Assembly (NCBI GenBank): GCA_965246945.1 | Contig: CBDFFW010000001.1 | Location: forward strand, 1-64,000 | DNA length: 64,000 bases | From: CBDFFW01 sp965246945 | Lineage (GTDB): Bacteria; Pseudomonadota; Alphaproteobacteria; UBA11073 | Direction: 5' to 3' | Part shown: in pieces, positions 25,180 to 33,724 of the stretch | Layout of the letters: every line of letters begins with the position of its first letter | Numbering within the stretch: the first letter of the stretch is position 1 | The notes under the pieces: generated by a model | Databases searched by the model: none | Seen by the model: only the letters and a program-made list of their open reading frames with translations | What the model was told of the DNA's origin: nothing | Translations under genes and position numbers: made by a program

Positions 25180-25561
25180 CTGTAAACAAGCGAGGTATTT
25201 TACCTTTATCTGGTGCAGAACTCCTTATGCTATTATTGTCTTACAAGCTTTGCAAAATCCCTTACATTTCCCAGCAACTGTCTTTTCTTTAACGCCTGCA
25301 CCAAATCAATTTTCGGCGCATATTATGCAATGTAAAAGCTTGTGCGCTGAAAAACACTGATTAAACTCTAAATTCAGATAAAACGGGCGGATTTACTGGC
25401 CAATCCTATAGTATTAAGTGTGGCAATGGAACCGGTGGAACTAGAGGAATTGATAAAACACTACCGGTGGAACGGGTAGTAGAACAAGGAAAAATTGAAA
25501 CACTGGGACTGGAGGCAATACCAACGGTAGCAGTGGGACTGTTTTACATTTCTACAAATAA
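25180..25561 (+). pseudogene. Decayed pilin-like gene between two intact ones
   Basis: No complete frame exists, but protein-like segments follow one another across frames. First comes VNKRGILPLSGAELLMLLL (to about 25240), then IIVLQALQNPLHFPATVFSL continuing to a TGA at 25358. Next is SDKTGGFTGQSYSIKCGNGT continuing to about 25459, and finally two pieces in another frame, TTGGTGSRTRKN (stop at 25496) and NTGTGGNTNGSSGTVLHFYK, ending at TAA 25559. The Gly/Thr/Asn-rich, Cys-containing C-terminal part looks like a pilin head. At least two frameshifts and one stop are needed. The whole gap from 25127 to 25639 holds nothing else apart from a promoter candidate near its end. Confidence 0.55.
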
Positions 25562-25598
25562 TAAGGGTGCGATTGCTTAAACCTGGCCGGTAAAGAGG

Positions 25599-25628
25599 GG
25601 TTACATGTAACCGTTACTAGCGTATAAT
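25599..25628 (+). promoter_or_regulatory. Candidate promoter with palindromic operator for the second pilin gene
   Basis: TATAAT at 25623-25628 is preceded, 17 bases upstream, by GTTACA (25600-25605) as a weak -35. That -35 lies within a perfect 14-base palindrome, GGTTACATGTAACC (25599-25612). A repressor or activator site overlapping the -35 would fit. The regulator is unknown. Confidence 0.4.
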
Positions 25629-25660
25629 GTAGCAACAAGGTGCTGCTGTTGGACTCACAT

Positions 25661-26260
25661 ATGGAAAAAAATATGGTTTTACCCATTCATACCAAACAGG
25701 GTTATTCCTTGTTGGAATTATCATTTGCCTTGTTATTTGCGGCGCTGATCATTGGCGCAGCTACTTATACATATGCCAATGTGGCCGAGCAAAGCCGCAC
25801 TGCCACCTTCATGGCCCAGCATCAAATGTTGATCGCCAAGGTCAGTGCTTATTTTAAGGAAAGATCGCCAAAGTCTTATATCGCTTCTGGCAGCACTGCC
25901 AGCATTCGCCCACTTTTATACAATCGGTCGGTTATTCCGCAAACCATTGGCCAGCAAGGCACCCATATGGCCAGTGGCAAATTATGCAATATCAAAGCGC
26001 AGGTGGTGAATAATCGCCAGGTTTGGACCGTTAATTATCAGAAGATCAGCAAATCCAGCTGTATGGCTTTACTGGAAGCAGCGGTTGGTGTTAACAATGC
26101 CAATCTGGCCCAAGCTCAGAAAATTTTTCAGATTGATACCGATACCACCGGTAACTTTTTTAATCAAAACAAGCTTGGCAACTTATATACCCGCATTAAT
26201 ATTAACGATGCCTGTCCCAAAAAGGAAAATACAGTGCGGATGGCTTATATTTTTGGCTAA
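25661..26260 (+). CDS. Type IV pilin-like protein (PilS-type)
   Basis: 199 residues from ATG 25661 (GGA seven bases upstream; a GTG at 25640 is possible). The prepilin signal is TKQG^YSLLELSFALLFAALIIG, with Glu at mature position 5. The mature head has two Cys near the C-terminal half (GKLCNIKAQ, KSSCMALLEAA) and ends NDACPKKENTVRMAYIFG, similar to the disulfide-closed end of PilS-type IVb pilins. LEAAVGVNNANLAQAQKIFQ also fits that group. It lies 45 bases before purB, with which it has no functional link. Confidence 0.8.
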   Translation: MEKNMVLPIHTKQGYSLLELSFALLFAALIIGAATYTYANVAEQSRTATFMAQHQMLIAKVSAYFKERSPKSYIASGSTASIRPLLYNRSVIPQTIGQQGTHMASGKLCNIKAQVVNNRQVWTVNYQKISKSSCMALLEAAVGVNNANLAQAQKIFQIDTDTTGNFFNQNKLGNLYTRININDACPKKENTVRMAYIFG

Positions 26261-26305
26261 GCCCTTAAACTTTACAATTGCCAAGCCTAACCGTCATATG
26301 GCGGT

Positions 26306-27598
26306 ATGATCCCGCGTTATACCAGAGCTGAAATGGCCGCTATTTGGGCCCCTGAAAATAAATTTAAAATTTGGCTGGAATTAGAAACTTTAGCGTGTGA
26401 AGCGCAAGCGCAATTAGGGGTTATTCCGGCTGATGTGCCGGCCATTATACGCGCAAAAGGCCGGTTTGATATTGCGCGGATTGATGCGATCGAAGCGGAA
26501 GTCAAACACGATGTGATCGCCTTCCTCACCAATTTGGCAGAATATGTCGGGCCCGCATCGCGGTTTGTGCATCAAGGCATGACCAGCAGTGATGTAGTGG
26601 ATAGCACGCTGGCGCTGCAGCTAACCCAATCTGCCGATTTATTAATGATTGGTTTGGATAAAGTGTGTAAGGCGTTAAAGCGCCGCGCGCTTGAACATAA
26701 AAATACATTATGTATTGGTCGCAGCCATGGGATACATGCGGAACCAACGACATTTGGCCTGAAATTGTTAGGGCATTTTGCTGCCTTTGATCGCCATCGC
26801 CAGCGTTTAAAAAATGCGCGCGCGGAAATTGCGACATTGACCATTTCCGGCGCTGTTGGCAATTACGCCACGATCGATCCGTTTGTGGAAGAATATGTGG
26901 GCGAAAAGCTGGGCCTAACACCAGAACCCCTTTCCACCCAAGTGATCCCGCGCGACCGGCATGCGGTGTTTGTAAGCTGTATGGCGGTGATTGCCAGCAG
27001 CATTGAAAATCTGGCGATTGAAATTCGTCATTTGCAACGCAGCGAAGTGCGTGAAGCGGAAGAGTTTTTTAGCGAAGGCCAAAAAGGGTCTTCGGCGATG
27101 CCGCATAAACGCAATCCGATTTTAAGTGAAAATATAACCGGCCTGGCCCGTGTGGTGCGCAGTGCCATTATTCCTGCCTTAGAAAATGTGGCGCTGTGGC
27201 ATGAACGCGATATTTCACATTCCGCGGTGGAGCGGACCATTTTACCAGATGCACTGATCGCTTTAGATTTTACTTTGCATCGTTTAGCCGGAATTATTGA
27301 TAAGCTATTGGTGTATCCAAAACGCATGCAGCAAAATTTTGAAAGCTTGGGCGGCTTGCATGCCTCGCAAAAAGTGTTGCTCGCTTTAACCCAAGTGGGC
27401 GTTAGCCGCGAAGATGCGTATCGCTTGGTCCAAAAAAACGCCATGCAAGTGTGGCAAGAGGGTGGCAATTTGCAGACTGCTTTACAAGCGGATGCAGAAG
27501 TTAGCGCTGCTTTAACAAGTGGCGAACTAACCGCATTATTCGATGTTGGCGCTTACACAAAACATATCGAAACCATATTCCAACGCGTGTTAAAATAG
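26306..27598 (+). CDS. purB: Adenylosuccinate lyase
   Basis: A 430-residue member of the fumarase/aspartase superfamily. It acts twice in purine synthesis, splitting SAICAR and adenylosuccinate. Conserved parts are VKHDVIAFLTNLAEYVG, the catalytic His region HQGMTSSDVVDSTLALQL, RSHGIHAEPTTFGLK, and the signature GQKGSSAMPHKRNPILSENI. The length fits the short bacterial PurB type. kdsB follows 17 bases later. Confidence 0.97.
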   Translation: MIPRYTRAEMAAIWAPENKFKIWLELETLACEAQAQLGVIPADVPAIIRAKGRFDIARIDAIEAEVKHDVIAFLTNLAEYVGPASRFVHQGMTSSDVVDSTLALQLTQSADLLMIGLDKVCKALKRRALEHKNTLCIGRSHGIHAEPTTFGLKLLGHFAAFDRHRQRLKNARAEIATLTISGAVGNYATIDPFVEEYVGEKLGLTPEPLSTQVIPRDRHAVFVSCMAVIASSIENLAIEIRHLQRSEVREAEEFFSEGQKGSSAMPHKRNPILSENITGLARVVRSAIIPALENVALWHERDISHSAVERTILPDALIALDFTLHRLAGIIDKLLVYPKRMQQNFESLGGLHASQKVLLALTQVGVSREDAYRLVQKNAMQVWQEGGNLQTALQADAEVSAALTSGELTALFDVGAYTKHIETIFQRVLK

Positions 27599-27615
27599 TT
27601 TAAGAGGATAGGCTT

Positions 27616-28344
27616 ATGAATCCATTGATCATTATTCCCGCGCGCTTAGCGGCCACGCGGCTGCCCAATAAACCGCTGGCGGATATTCATGGCATGCCGA
27701 TGATTGTGCATGTGTGGCAACGAGCGGTGGAATCCGGTATTGGCCGCGTGGTTGTGGCCGCTGGGGATCAGGCCATTGTGGAAGCGGTTATTCAATGCGG
27801 CGGCGAAGCGGTGTTAACCAACCCTGCCTTGCCATCCGGCACCGACCGCGTGCACGCCGCGGTGCAGATGATTGATCCCGCCAATACGCACCCCATTATC
27901 ATTAATGTGCAAGGCGATATGCCGAATATTAATCCGCAGATTATTAAAGATACCTATTTAGCGCTGGCTGGCGGCGTAGCTGATATTATGACACCTGTGG
28001 TGTTAGTGTCAGATGATGCAGAAAAAAATAATCCCAATGTGGTTAAAGCGATTGCTGAATTGCCGCCAGGTGTATTGCAAACACGCGCTTATTATTTTAC
28101 CCGCAGCCCCGCCCCGCATGGCGCTGGCCATTACCTGCACCATATGGGGGTATATGCGTATAAGCGGGCGGCTTTGGATGCTTTCGTGGCCGCGCCACCA
28201 AGTATTTTGGAACAACGGGAAAATTTGGAACAATTACGCGCGCTCGCGCTTGGTTTGCGGATTGATATCACCTTGGTCAGTGATATGCCGCAATCGGTGG
28301 ATACACCGGCTGATTTGGAAGCCGCGCGGGCGTTGATGGCTTAA
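27616..28344 (+). CDS. kdsB: 3-deoxy-manno-octulosonate cytidylyltransferase
   Basis: A 242-residue protein. It activates KDO as CMP-KDO for lipid A-core assembly. The N-terminal IIIPARLAATRLPNKPLADI is the nucleotide-binding motif; LPSGTDRVHAAVQ, IINVQGDMPNINPQII and HHMGVYAYKRAALDAF are family blocks, and the C-terminal LEQLRALALGLRIDITLV fits. In most KdsB proteins the central motif is NVQGDEP; here it is NVQGDMP, a substitution at a conserved acidic residue that would deserve a check, though other active-site parts are intact. SD AGAGGA is present. Confidence 0.94.
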   Translation: MNPLIIIPARLAATRLPNKPLADIHGMPMIVHVWQRAVESGIGRVVVAAGDQAIVEAVIQCGGEAVLTNPALPSGTDRVHAAVQMIDPANTHPIIINVQGDMPNINPQIIKDTYLALAGGVADIMTPVVLVSDDAEKNNPNVVKAIAELPPGVLQTRAYYFTRSPAPHGAGHYLHHMGVYAYKRAALDAFVAAPPSILEQRENLEQLRALALGLRIDITLVSDMPQSVDTPADLEAARALMA

Positions 28345-28347
28345 TCG

Positions 28348-28818
28348 TTAGCGCTCAATCTTAGTAGTTAGATTACCCTGGCCGCCGCGCCATAATTGGC
28401 AGCCATGTTGAGCGGTGAGTTCAATTTTAAGCGCTTGGGGTTTTAAAACTTCCCAAAAACAATCGGCAATTTGCTGGGTTAATAGTTCTTGTAATTGCAA
28501 CCGCTGTGCTAAGGCCAAAATTACTTTACGTGCACCACCCAAGCTAATGATATGGGTATCTGGGACATAACTTAAGGCCGCAGTGCCCCAAAAGGGCAAT
28601 AAATGATGGCTGCATACCGATTGAAATTCGATTGCCTGCAGCGTGATGGTTTGGGGGGTTGTGCCGTCCCAGGGCATTAAACTATTTTGCAAAATCGCTG
28701 GCGGGTCTTGCATATAGCCTTCCAGCCAGTGTTGCAGTGTTTTTTCCCAGCGCTGCAAGCTATCGGCCGCAACATCACTTTCTATATCCGCTTGCCGCAT
28801 TAACCAATCTTGTATCAT
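28348..28818 (-). CDS. folE: Short GTP cyclohydrolase I-type protein
   Basis: About 156 residues from ATG 28818 (upstream in-frame sequence lies inside the substrate-binding-protein gene and does not look like FolE). The catalytic core is visible: FQSVCSHHLLPFWGTAALSY (zinc ligands Cys and His; the usual CEHH reads CSHH), AQRLQLQELLTQQIADCFWE, and ELTAQHGCQLWRGG (third zinc ligand Cys). GTP cyclohydrolase I forms dihydroneopterin triphosphate for folate or queuosine synthesis. The protein is shorter than the usual 180-220 residues at the N-terminus and departs from consensus at the GLSK block (here SLGGARKVI). Confidence 0.75.
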   Translation of the reverse strand: MIQDWLMRQADIESDVAADSLQRWEKTLQHWLEGYMQDPPAILQNSLMPWDGTTPQTITLQAIEFQSVCSHHLLPFWGTAALSYVPDTHIISLGGARKVILALAQRLQLQELLTQQIADCFWEVLKPQALKIELTAQHGCQLWRGGQGNLTTKIER

Positions 28819-28828
28819 GTTACGCAGC

Positions 28829-30616
28829 TTACGGCATCGGCGCGGGATTTGCAGCAGATTTGGCCCACCAGGTTTCAATAATCGGCAAACTATACGGAAA
28901 TTTCTGGGTGGGCATGCCAAACCGGTCCCAATAAGCCAGCCGCGTGGCGCCAATATGCCATTGCGGAATAACATAATTACCCCATAGCAAAACACGGTCC
29001 AGCGCATGGCAGGCCGTTTCCAGTTCGCCGCGGGTGCGAGCGGCGATAATTTTATCCACCAGCATATCGGCGACCGGGTTTTTAAGGCCGATTAAATTGC
29101 GGGAACCTGGTGTATCGGCCACTTTACTGCTCCAATAATCGCGCTGTTCATTGCCTGGTGACGTGCTTTGCCCAAACACGCCCACGATCATATCGTAATC
29201 AAATTGATCCTGCCGGCGTTGATAAACCGAAGAATCGACCACGCGCAGTTTAACAGTGACCCCTATTTTTTGCAGATTACGTTGATAGGGCAAAATCCAC
29301 CGCTCAAACGCGTCGCTGGTGACCAGAATTTCAAATTCGAATGGTTTACCCGTTTTGGGATCAAGTAGCTGATCGCCCTTGCTAATATAGCCTGCATCTT
29401 CAAACAATGCTTGCGCCTGGCGCAAATTAGCGCGGTTTAAACCACTGCCATCGGTCTGCGGCGCATGATACACATCCGTAAATAATTCCGGCGGTAATTG
29501 CGCGCGGTAAGGTTCGAGTAATTTTAACTCATCCGCACCTGGCAGGCCGCTGGATGCCAAATCGGAATTCGCAAAAAAGCTTTCGGTGCGTTTATAGCTG
29601 TTAAATGCCACATGGCTGTTGCCCCATTCGAAATCGAACGCCAGTGATAATGCCTGCCGCACGCGGCGGTCTTGGAATTTGGCGCGGCGCAAGTTAAATA
29701 CAAAACCCTGCATACCAACTGGAATTTGATTGGGTATCTCCACCTTTTTCATTTGACCTGTTTGTACCGGTTTGGCGTTATAAGCGGTGGCCCATTCCTT
29801 GGCGATGTTTTCAGACCGCAAATCATATTGATTAGCAAACAGCGCTTGTAGCGCCACGCCTGCATCGCGGTAATAATCAAAACTGATGGTATCAAATAAA
29901 TATTTGCCTTGCTGGCCTGGCAAATCGCGCGCCCACCAATTGGTATTTTTTTGATACACAATCCGGCGCGGTGCTTCGATTGCTTTAATCATATAAGGGC
30001 CGGAGCCCAGCGGGGCAGCCAATGTGGTCGCGGCGAAATCTTTATCCGCCCAATAACTTTTGGGGAGTACAGGTAAACCAGCCAAGATAAATGGCAACTC
30101 CCGATTATCAGCAGTGGCTAAAGTAAAAATTACGCGGTGCGGGCGATCGGTTTTCGCGCTAGCGACATCATGCATATAGCTGCGATAAAAGGGGTGGCCT
30201 TTCGTTTTTAAAGTTTGCAAACTAAACACCACATCATCAGCGGTAATCGGTGTGCCATCTGCCCATTGGGCTTTAGGATTAAGGGTAAATACTACCTGCT
30301 TATGCGGTAGATCGACCTGAATGTCGCTGGCGATATAGGCATATTTGATATCGGGTTGAGTTAATGAGTCGCGCATTAATGGCTCGAACAATAAATCCAG
30401 ACCAGCGGCGGATGAACCTTTTAAAATATACGGGTTGGTTGAATCAAAACTGCCAATGGCCGCCATGCGCAATGTACCACCGGCTTGTACATCAGCCGGC
30501 GCGGCATATTTTTCTTCAGCCGGTGTATCCGGCCACAGGCTGATATGATCGGCGGCATGTGTTGTGCTGGTTCCCAACAAGGCAATGGCAAATGTAACGG
30601 TAAATAATTTTAACAT
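28829..30616 (-). CDS. Periplasmic oligopeptide-type ABC transporter substrate-binding protein
   Basis: A 595-residue family 5 solute-binding protein with a signal peptide (FAIALLGTSTTHAADH). Typical blocks are GGTLRMAAIGSFDSTNPYIL, AQWADGTPITADDVVFSLQT, GSGPYMIKAIEAPRRIVY, RRAKFQDRRVRQALSLAFDF and the C-terminal AYWDRFGMPTQKFPYS. The long version with an internal LRSENIAKEWATAYN segment resembles the YejA group, which delivers peptides such as microcin C to the YejBEF importer. No permease or ATPase genes are adjacent, so it depends on a transporter encoded elsewhere. Confidence 0.9.
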   Translation of the reverse strand: MLKLFTVTFAIALLGTSTTHAADHISLWPDTPAEEKYAAPADVQAGGTLRMAAIGSFDSTNPYILKGSSAAGLDLLFEPLMRDSLTQPDIKYAYIASDIQVDLPHKQVVFTLNPKAQWADGTPITADDVVFSLQTLKTKGHPFYRSYMHDVASAKTDRPHRVIFTLATADNRELPFILAGLPVLPKSYWADKDFAATTLAAPLGSGPYMIKAIEAPRRIVYQKNTNWWARDLPGQQGKYLFDTISFDYYRDAGVALQALFANQYDLRSENIAKEWATAYNAKPVQTGQMKKVEIPNQIPVGMQGFVFNLRRAKFQDRRVRQALSLAFDFEWGNSHVAFNSYKRTESFFANSDLASSGLPGADELKLLEPYRAQLPPELFTDVYHAPQTDGSGLNRANLRQAQALFEDAGYISKGDQLLDPKTGKPFEFEILVTSDAFERWILPYQRNLQKIGVTVKLRVVDSSVYQRRQDQFDYDMIVGVFGQSTSPGNEQRDYWSSKVADTPGSRNLIGLKNPVADMLVDKIIAARTRGELETACHALDRVLLWGNYVIPQWHIGATRLAYWDRFGMPTQKFPYSLPIIETWWAKSAANPAPMP

Positions 30617-30631
30617 CGAAGATCTAAAGGC

Positions 30632-32767
30632 TTACTGCGATAAAAATTGTTGTAAACCCTGTATAAGCAAATCCTTGGTTTTGGGCTTTTGGGTCGGCTT
30701 ATTGGGATCGGCATTTTCAAGCGGTTGCTGTTTTTGCTGCAATAGATTTTGCATCGTGTTTTGCAAAGCATTTTGGGGTGTTGTTGCTGGCGTGCTGGTA
30801 TCCAAACCCATTAATGCTTGGCAGGCGGCGGGACCGGTTATATCAGGTTTGTCTTGGTATAATTTACCAATGGCCGATTGGCTTTGCACACCTTTAATAA
30901 ACTGGCCAAGTACAGTTCGGATGGATTGCAGCGGCTGCACTTCCACGCGCGGGGCAAATAAATTACCGCTGACCAGTACATTCGGTAAACCGGCTTTCAC
31001 CTTGGCAATTTTTAAATGGCTGCTAAGCGTGGCCTGAATTTGCTGGTGGGCCAGATCAATGCGGCCTTGTTGAATATTGGCCAGGCTCGGGCTGTCCAAG
31101 GCGCCGTGCAATTGCCAAAAGCCGCTAGTGCCATTAAGCATTAACTGGCCGCAATTGAGGGCGATTTGCTTGGGCAAATCTTGGACCATCGGCGCGATCA
31201 TTTCAAGCGCAACTACACCCAATAACCCTAAAGTGGTTTCATCAAATTTACCGCCTGCCATCGTTATATTTAGATTGCCACCACTGGTGGCGAGCACTTG
31301 CGGCAAACGCGCGCCGCTGCCCTTAAAATTAAGTGAGCCATTCAATTGCGTTTGCAAAATCTGGGGCAATTGCAGTGCTTGCAGAATGGCTGCTGTTTCC
31401 AAACGCTCACTATTTAAATCTGCGGCAACGCTTTGATGGTGGCCATCCAAGATTAAGTTGCCTTGTAGTGGCTGTTGCGCAAAATGAAATGCCACCTTGT
31501 TTAGCTGCATTACATCTGCACCTATTTGCAAATGACCGCTGGCTTGATCAATCAGAATTTTTTCTGCTTGTTTTAATGTTCCAAGTTGCAAATTGATATC
31601 CATTTGATAGTTGTGAAAAGCATCATAGGGAATGGCTATATCGGGTATGGGGTTGCTTGTTACAGCTGCGCTTGGCTGCTGTTTGGTTGTTGGGGGATTT
31701 TGTGCTGTCGTATTAGCATTAGGCGGTTGCAACAACGCTAAATCGAATTCAGGAATATTCAAATTGCCTTTCACATTTAAATTGGGTTGCCAGCCGATCA
31801 GTAAAGCGCCCGTGGCTGTTGTAGCACCCAAATTAATTTTTAAATCCTGCAAATCGGCAGCATCCTTTGTCGCTTTAACAATTTGCGTTTGCACAGATAA
31901 CGCATCGTGAAATGGCAAAGGGGCAACCATAAACGCATTAATGGTTGCCCAATCATTTATTTTAACATCCAATTTGCCTTTAAAAGCTGGCGCATTTTTT
32001 AAATGGCTGCCTTCCCCATTAAAGTTAACGCTATTGCCGCCCAGGCTGGCGATTAGTTGTAGCGGTGCAGCATCTGCTTGCGCAGCCAACATCGGCAGCA
32101 ATGCTTTTGAACTGGTGAGGGCCAAGTTAATTGGCTGATTTAAATACTGGCCTTTTATATTTAAAGCTAATGGGGCGGTGGGCGACAAATTAACCGAACT
32201 ATTATCTATTTGAAAAATTATTGGTTTGGCACTATCTTTTTGATAGTTAAACACCACATTATCCAAGCTTAGTTTTTGCAATTCTAAAATGAAAGGTGCT
32301 TGTTTAATTGCTTGCGCTTCACTTGGCGTATTTGCCTGCCTAGCCGCGACTTCAGCAGGTTTTACCGCTTTGGCAAAATCCAATTGCCAGTTTTGTTGGT
32401 CACCTTTTTGCTGTAGATTAATGGTACCGGTTTGTAGATCAATTGCTTGTACAATTACTTCGCGCTGCAGCAATGCCATTAAATCCACTTTGGCGCTTAG
32501 CTGTTTTAATTTGGCCAGGGGTTGATCATTGCCCCAATCCGCATTGGCAATCTGCACATCATTCAATTGCACCGCGAGTTGCGGCCATAAGGTTAAATGC
32601 ATTTCACCGTTTAATTGCACTGCACGATTTAAACGCGCGCTCAGCGCCTTCGTTAATTGGGGTTTATAATGATTTAAATCCATGGTGCTGAGCCAAATGC
32701 CAAGACCCACCAACAGCACTAGCAAAACTGCCAGCAAACCACCGATAATTTTTACCGCTGAACGCAT
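30632..32767 (-). CDS. AsmA-family envelope protein
   Basis: A 711-residue protein anchored by one N-terminal membrane segment (IIGGLLAVLLVLLVGLGIWL) followed by the AsmA start NHYKPQLTKALSARLNRAVQ and ALWPQL-type LTLWPQLAVQLNDVQIANAD. The long periplasmic part is beta-rich with many Gln residues; the C-terminal AsmA block includes LNGSLNFKGSGARLPQVLAT and GLLGVVALEMIAPMV. AsmA-like proteins are bridge-like and thought to move lipids between membranes. It ends 16 bases before the substrate-binding-protein gene starts, which may mean a shared transcript. Confidence 0.9.
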   Translation of the reverse strand: MRSAVKIIGGLLAVLLVLLVGLGIWLSTMDLNHYKPQLTKALSARLNRAVQLNGEMHLTLWPQLAVQLNDVQIANADWGNDQPLAKLKQLSAKVDLMALLQREVIVQAIDLQTGTINLQQKGDQQNWQLDFAKAVKPAEVAARQANTPSEAQAIKQAPFILELQKLSLDNVVFNYQKDSAKPIIFQIDNSSVNLSPTAPLALNIKGQYLNQPINLALTSSKALLPMLAAQADAAPLQLIASLGGNSVNFNGEGSHLKNAPAFKGKLDVKINDWATINAFMVAPLPFHDALSVQTQIVKATKDAADLQDLKINLGATTATGALLIGWQPNLNVKGNLNIPEFDLALLQPPNANTTAQNPPTTKQQPSAAVTSNPIPDIAIPYDAFHNYQMDINLQLGTLKQAEKILIDQASGHLQIGADVMQLNKVAFHFAQQPLQGNLILDGHHQSVAADLNSERLETAAILQALQLPQILQTQLNGSLNFKGSGARLPQVLATSGGNLNITMAGGKFDETTLGLLGVVALEMIAPMVQDLPKQIALNCGQLMLNGTSGFWQLHGALDSPSLANIQQGRIDLAHQQIQATLSSHLKIAKVKAGLPNVLVSGNLFAPRVEVQPLQSIRTVLGQFIKGVQSQSAIGKLYQDKPDITGPAACQALMGLDTSTPATTPQNALQNTMQNLLQQKQQPLENADPNKPTQKPKTKDLLIQGLQQFLSQ

Positions 32768-32803
32768 TAATATATTTTAGCGCAAAATAGGCGGACGCGC
32801 CAA

Positions 32804-33412
32804 CTACTGACTTTCTTTTTCCTGATCGCGTTCAAATTTTGCCTGCGCGGCTTTTAAAGCAGGTGAAGCTGCAGGGTAAAATGTATAGGATAACGTAATC
32901 GTGCTGACATCTGTCATGGTCGGATCTTTGTCCATATCGGGATCGACAAAAAACGTAACCGGCATTTTTACGCTTTCGCCTGGTTTTAAGGTTTGTTTGG
33001 TAAAACAAAAACACTGTAATTTGAAAAAATACTTTCCGGCTTTGGGCGGGCTTACATTATAAACCGCCATGCCAGTAGTTGCTTGCTTAGCCTGGTTTTG
33101 CGCGAGATAATTTACTTTTTCCTGCTGTCCCAAATGCACATCAACCGTGTGTGTTTCGGCTTTAAACTGCCAAGGCAAGCCTTCATGCACTTGGCTGTCC
33201 AAGCGAATGGTGACAGTGCGCTCGCTCGGTTTAGTCAGCTGATGCACTTTGGCTTCAGCGGGTGTTTCACGTTGTGTGGTGCCGCCCAGGCCAGTTTGCT
33301 GGCAAAATATGCGATATAACGGGACCGAAGCTGCCGTCAGCGCAACCATAAATAAGATCACGCCAAGCATTAGCCACAAAATGCGGCGATTGGATTTATG
33401 GGGTGCTGTCAT
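32804..33412 (-). CDS. ctaG: Cytochrome c oxidase assembly protein CtaG (Cox11)
   Basis: A 202-residue protein with an N-terminal membrane anchor (ILWLMLGVILFMVALTAASV) and a periplasmic copper chaperone domain. PLYRIFCQQTGLGGTTQ supplies one Cys; the copper motif is FKLQCFCFTKQTLKPGE, and FFVDPDMDKDPTMTDVSTIT is the conserved block after it. It delivers copper to CuB of the aa3-type oxidase. It overlaps the upstream small membrane protein by 17 bases. The subunit genes themselves are not in view. Confidence 0.96.
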   Translation of the reverse strand: MTAPHKSNRRILWLMLGVILFMVALTAASVPLYRIFCQQTGLGGTTQRETPAEAKVHQLTKPSERTVTIRLDSQVHEGLPWQFKAETHTVDVHLGQQEKVNYLAQNQAKQATTGMAVYNVSPPKAGKYFFKLQCFCFTKQTLKPGESVKMPVTFFVDPDMDKDPTMTDVSTITLSYTFYPAASPALKAAQAKFERDQEKESQ

Positions 33413-33569
33413 CGCTCATATGGATTTCAGGTGCTTTATTGGCGGCAATCTTAACAATCGTCACGCCATAAAAAATAAGTGCTAAGGTTAACAGGCAACC
33501 TAACATTACCAAGCTACGCTGGCGGCGGATTTGTTTAGCCGATAAAGCTGGCTTAGTTTCAGGTGACAT
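33396..33569 (-). CDS. 57-residue CoxF-like membrane peptide
   Basis: An ATG at 33569 opens a 57-residue frame ending at TAA 33396, beginning MSPETKPALSAKQIRRQRSL. After a basic stretch comes a single hydrophobic segment (VMLGCLLTLALIFYGVTIVK) and a polar tail. Alphaproteobacterial cytochrome oxidase operons often contain such a small one-span protein (called CoxF or ORF2) just before ctaG; size, topology and position fit. It overlaps the start of ctaG by 17 bases, so the two are probably translationally coupled. Function is unknown in general. Confidence 0.75.
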   Translation of the reverse strand: MSPETKPALSAKQIRRQRSLVMLGCLLTLALIFYGVTIVKIAANKAPEIHMSDDSTP

Positions 33570-33631
33570 AAAATTTGTATAGGACGTGTGGCAGAAAATT
33601 ACAATTTTGCAATTCTAAGTTGATTTTAGGG

Positions 33632-33699
33632 TTGACAGAAGTACTGTTACATTTTAGCTACATTTGAGGTTGACATTATGGGTTTTTTACACCTATATA
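33632..33699 (+). promoter_or_regulatory. Tandem sigma-70-type promoters upstream of the phasin gene
   Basis: Promoter 1 has TTGACA (33632-33637), a 17-base spacer, and TAGCTA (33655-33660). Promoter 2 has TTGACA (33670-33675), an 18-base spacer, and TATATA (33694-33699). Two perfect -35 boxes 38 bases apart suggest strong expression of the phasin gene. The gap 33570-33631 shows nothing further. Confidence 0.65.
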
Positions 33700-33724
33700 G
33701 GAAACAAATCACTGGACCCCTGAA

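Noticed and set aside
25032..25292. An 86-codon plus-strand frame overlapping the end of the first pilin
   Set aside because: Its first part lies inside the pilin gene in another frame; only its later half looks protein-like and is better explained as part of the decayed pilin.
27028..27468. A 146-codon minus-strand frame inside purB
   Set aside because: Antisense shadow of a conserved coding region, rich in Ser/Cys/Lys, with no ribosome site.
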